NCBI GenBank assembly: GCA_937927695.1
Contig: CALBRU010000441.1
Coordinates: forward strand, 1-7,493
From: an uncultured Thiomonas sp.
GTDB taxonomy: Bacteria; Pseudomonadota; Gammaproteobacteria; Burkholderiales; Burkholderiaceae_C
Direction: 5' to 3'
DNA length: 7,493 nt
Shown here: piece after piece, positions 6,696 to 7,493 of the stretch
Layout of the letters: every line of letters starts with the position of its first letter
Numbering within the stretch: position 1 is the stretch's first letter
Program-made: the position numbers and the translations under genes
Notes under the pieces: model-generated
Told to the model about the DNA's origin: nothing
What the model saw: the letters and a program-made list of their open reading frames with translations, nothing else
Databases searched by the model: none

Positions 6696-7244
6696 GTGAA
6701 CATGCGCACTACCCTGGTATTCACCGCACTCGCTGCCGCCCTGGCCCTTGGTGGCTGCGCGTCACCCGTGCCTGTCAAACAAGCGCCGGTTGAGTCCAAG
6801 GCGCCCACCGCTGTGGAAGGTGGCACCGCAGGCGCCAATGCGAACGGCGCTGGTCAGAACCAGGTCGCCGCGGTGCAGGCTCCTGCCGAGACCAACGCCG
6901 GCCCCGGCCCCAACGTGCCCAAGAGCGTGTATTTCGCGTTCAACAGCTACACGGTGGAAAGCCAGTACACCCCGGTGCTCAATGCCAACGCCACCTATCT
7001 CACGCAACACCCGCAGGCTCATGTGCAACTGCAAGGCAATACCGATGCCCGTGGCAGCCGCGAATACAACCTGGCGCTGGGCCAGAAGCGTGCAGATGCA
7101 GTGATGAAAGGCATGGAGCTGCTCGGCGTGAAGCCCGCGCAGATGGAAGCCATCAGCTACGGCAAGGAAAAGCCCAAGGCCCTGGGCAACACCGAGGCGG
7201 ACTACGCCGAAAACCGTCGCGTTGACATCGTCTATCAACGATGA
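6696..7244 (+). CDS. pal: Peptidoglycan-associated outer membrane lipoprotein Pal
   Basis: Pal is an outer-membrane lipoprotein that grips peptidoglycan through an OmpA-like domain and is positioned by TolB and TolA. This 182-residue protein has a short lipoprotein signal ending in LALGGC, with the lipidated Cys at residue 21 (Ala at +2, not an Asp inner-membrane retention signal). A flexible Ala/Pro/Gly/Asn-rich linker runs to about residue 75, and the OmpA C-terminal domain covers 76-182. Within it GNTDARG and the following GQKRAD place Asp117 and Arg132 fifteen residues apart, the same spacing as the diaminopimelate-binding Asp and Arg of OmpA. The likely start is GTG. The stop codon overlaps the cpoB start as ATGA, so the two genes are translationally coupled. 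The 108-bp pyrimidine-rich gap after tolB shows no clear terminator, so readthrough from tolB is likely. Confidence 0.96.
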   Translation: MNMRTTLVFTALAAALALGGCASPVPVKQAPVESKAPTAVEGGTAGANANGAGQNQVAAVQAPAETNAGPGPNVPKSVYFAFNSYTVESQYTPVLNANATYLTQHPQAHVQLQGNTDARGSREYNLALGQKRADAVMKGMELLGVKPAQMEAISYGKEKPKALGNTEADYAENRRVDIVYQR

Positions 7245-7493
7245 GCCGCTTCACTTTTTCGCAAGCCGCCCGCCCGCTGCGCCGTGTGCAGCAGGTACTG
7301 CCTGCGGCCTTGCTGGCCGCGGGGCTGGGCATGGGTCTGGCTGCGCCAGCCCATGCCGATATGTTCCCAGACAACGAGGCCCGGCGCGCCATTCTTGATC
7401 TGCGCGCCCAGGTGACGCAAAACCAGCAGGCCACGCAGAACCAGCTCGCGCAGCAGGCGCAGCAGATCCAGCAAATCCGCAACTCATTGCTTG
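7241..7493 (+). CDS. cpoB: Tol-Pal associated protein CpoB (YbgF), 5' part only
   Basis: The first 84 codons of this gene are present; the window ends before the stop. The ATG at 7241 overlaps the pal stop by 4 bp (ATGA). The product starts with a basic, then hydrophobic signal peptide (about residues 11-39) with likely cleavage after APAHA at residue 39. The mature part begins DMFPDNEARRAILDLR and continues into a Gln-rich heptad-like stretch, matching the N-terminal trimerising coiled coil of CpoB/YbgF. The TPR domain expected downstream lies outside the window. CpoB is periplasmic, interacts with TolA and helps coordinate peptidoglycan synthesis by PBP1B with outer-membrane constriction. 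Assignment rests on position directly after pal, the signal peptide and the coiled-coil start. Confidence 0.88.
   Translation, partial: MSRFTFSQAARPLRRVQQVLPAALLAAGLGMGLAAPAHADMFPDNEARRAILDLRAQVTQNQQATQNQLAQQAQQIQQIRNSLL

Noticed and set aside
1..7493. Search for an undescribed system, mobile element, CRISPR array, tRNA or toxin-antitoxin pair.
   Set aside because: All substantial coding space is explained by known LPS and Tol-Pal families, with no repeats array, transposase, inverted ends or tRNA-like cloverleaf seen.

Overview
The window looks like the chromosome of a Gram-negative bacterium, most likely a betaproteobacterium of the Burkholderiales. The evidence is a lipopolysaccharide (LPS) exporter, LPS assembly enzymes and the tolB-pal-cpoB part of the Tol-Pal envelope system, all with high-GC proteobacterial codon use in the flanking genes. 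A Thiomonas-like genus is a guess from protein style only. No mobile element, tRNA, rRNA or CRISPR array is visible.

Layout. Positions 64-1851 (minus strand) encode a complete MsbA-type ABC exporter, the inner-membrane flippase for lipid A-core. A 179-bp divergent gap follows; it must hold the start signals for both directions and contains one doubtful small ORF. Positions 2031-5070 (plus strand) form a compact three-gene unit: a Wzy_C/O-antigen ligase family membrane protein, a family 2 glycosyltransferase that overlaps it by 16 bp, and a WaaE/KdtX-like family 2 glycosyltransferase 5 bp further on. The first two genes are clearly more AT-rich than the flanks, as is common for surface-polysaccharide genes that vary between strains. 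A 200-bp gap with a reasonable sigma-70-like promoter leads into tolB (5271-6587), pal (6696-7244) and the first 84 codons of cpoB/ybgF (7241 to the window end), which overlaps pal by 4 bp.

How the genes work together. Everything here serves the outer membrane. The glycosyltransferases would add sugars to LPS core or O-antigen in the cytoplasm, MsbA would flip lipid A-core, and the Wzy_C protein would join or polymerise O-antigen in the periplasm. TolB, Pal and CpoB link the outer membrane to peptidoglycan and support constriction at division.

No undescribed system is evident. The points most worth a second look are the LPS genes lying directly upstream of tolB where tolQRA would be expected, the twin-arginine-like signal peptide of TolB, and the AT-rich ligase/glycosyltransferase pair.
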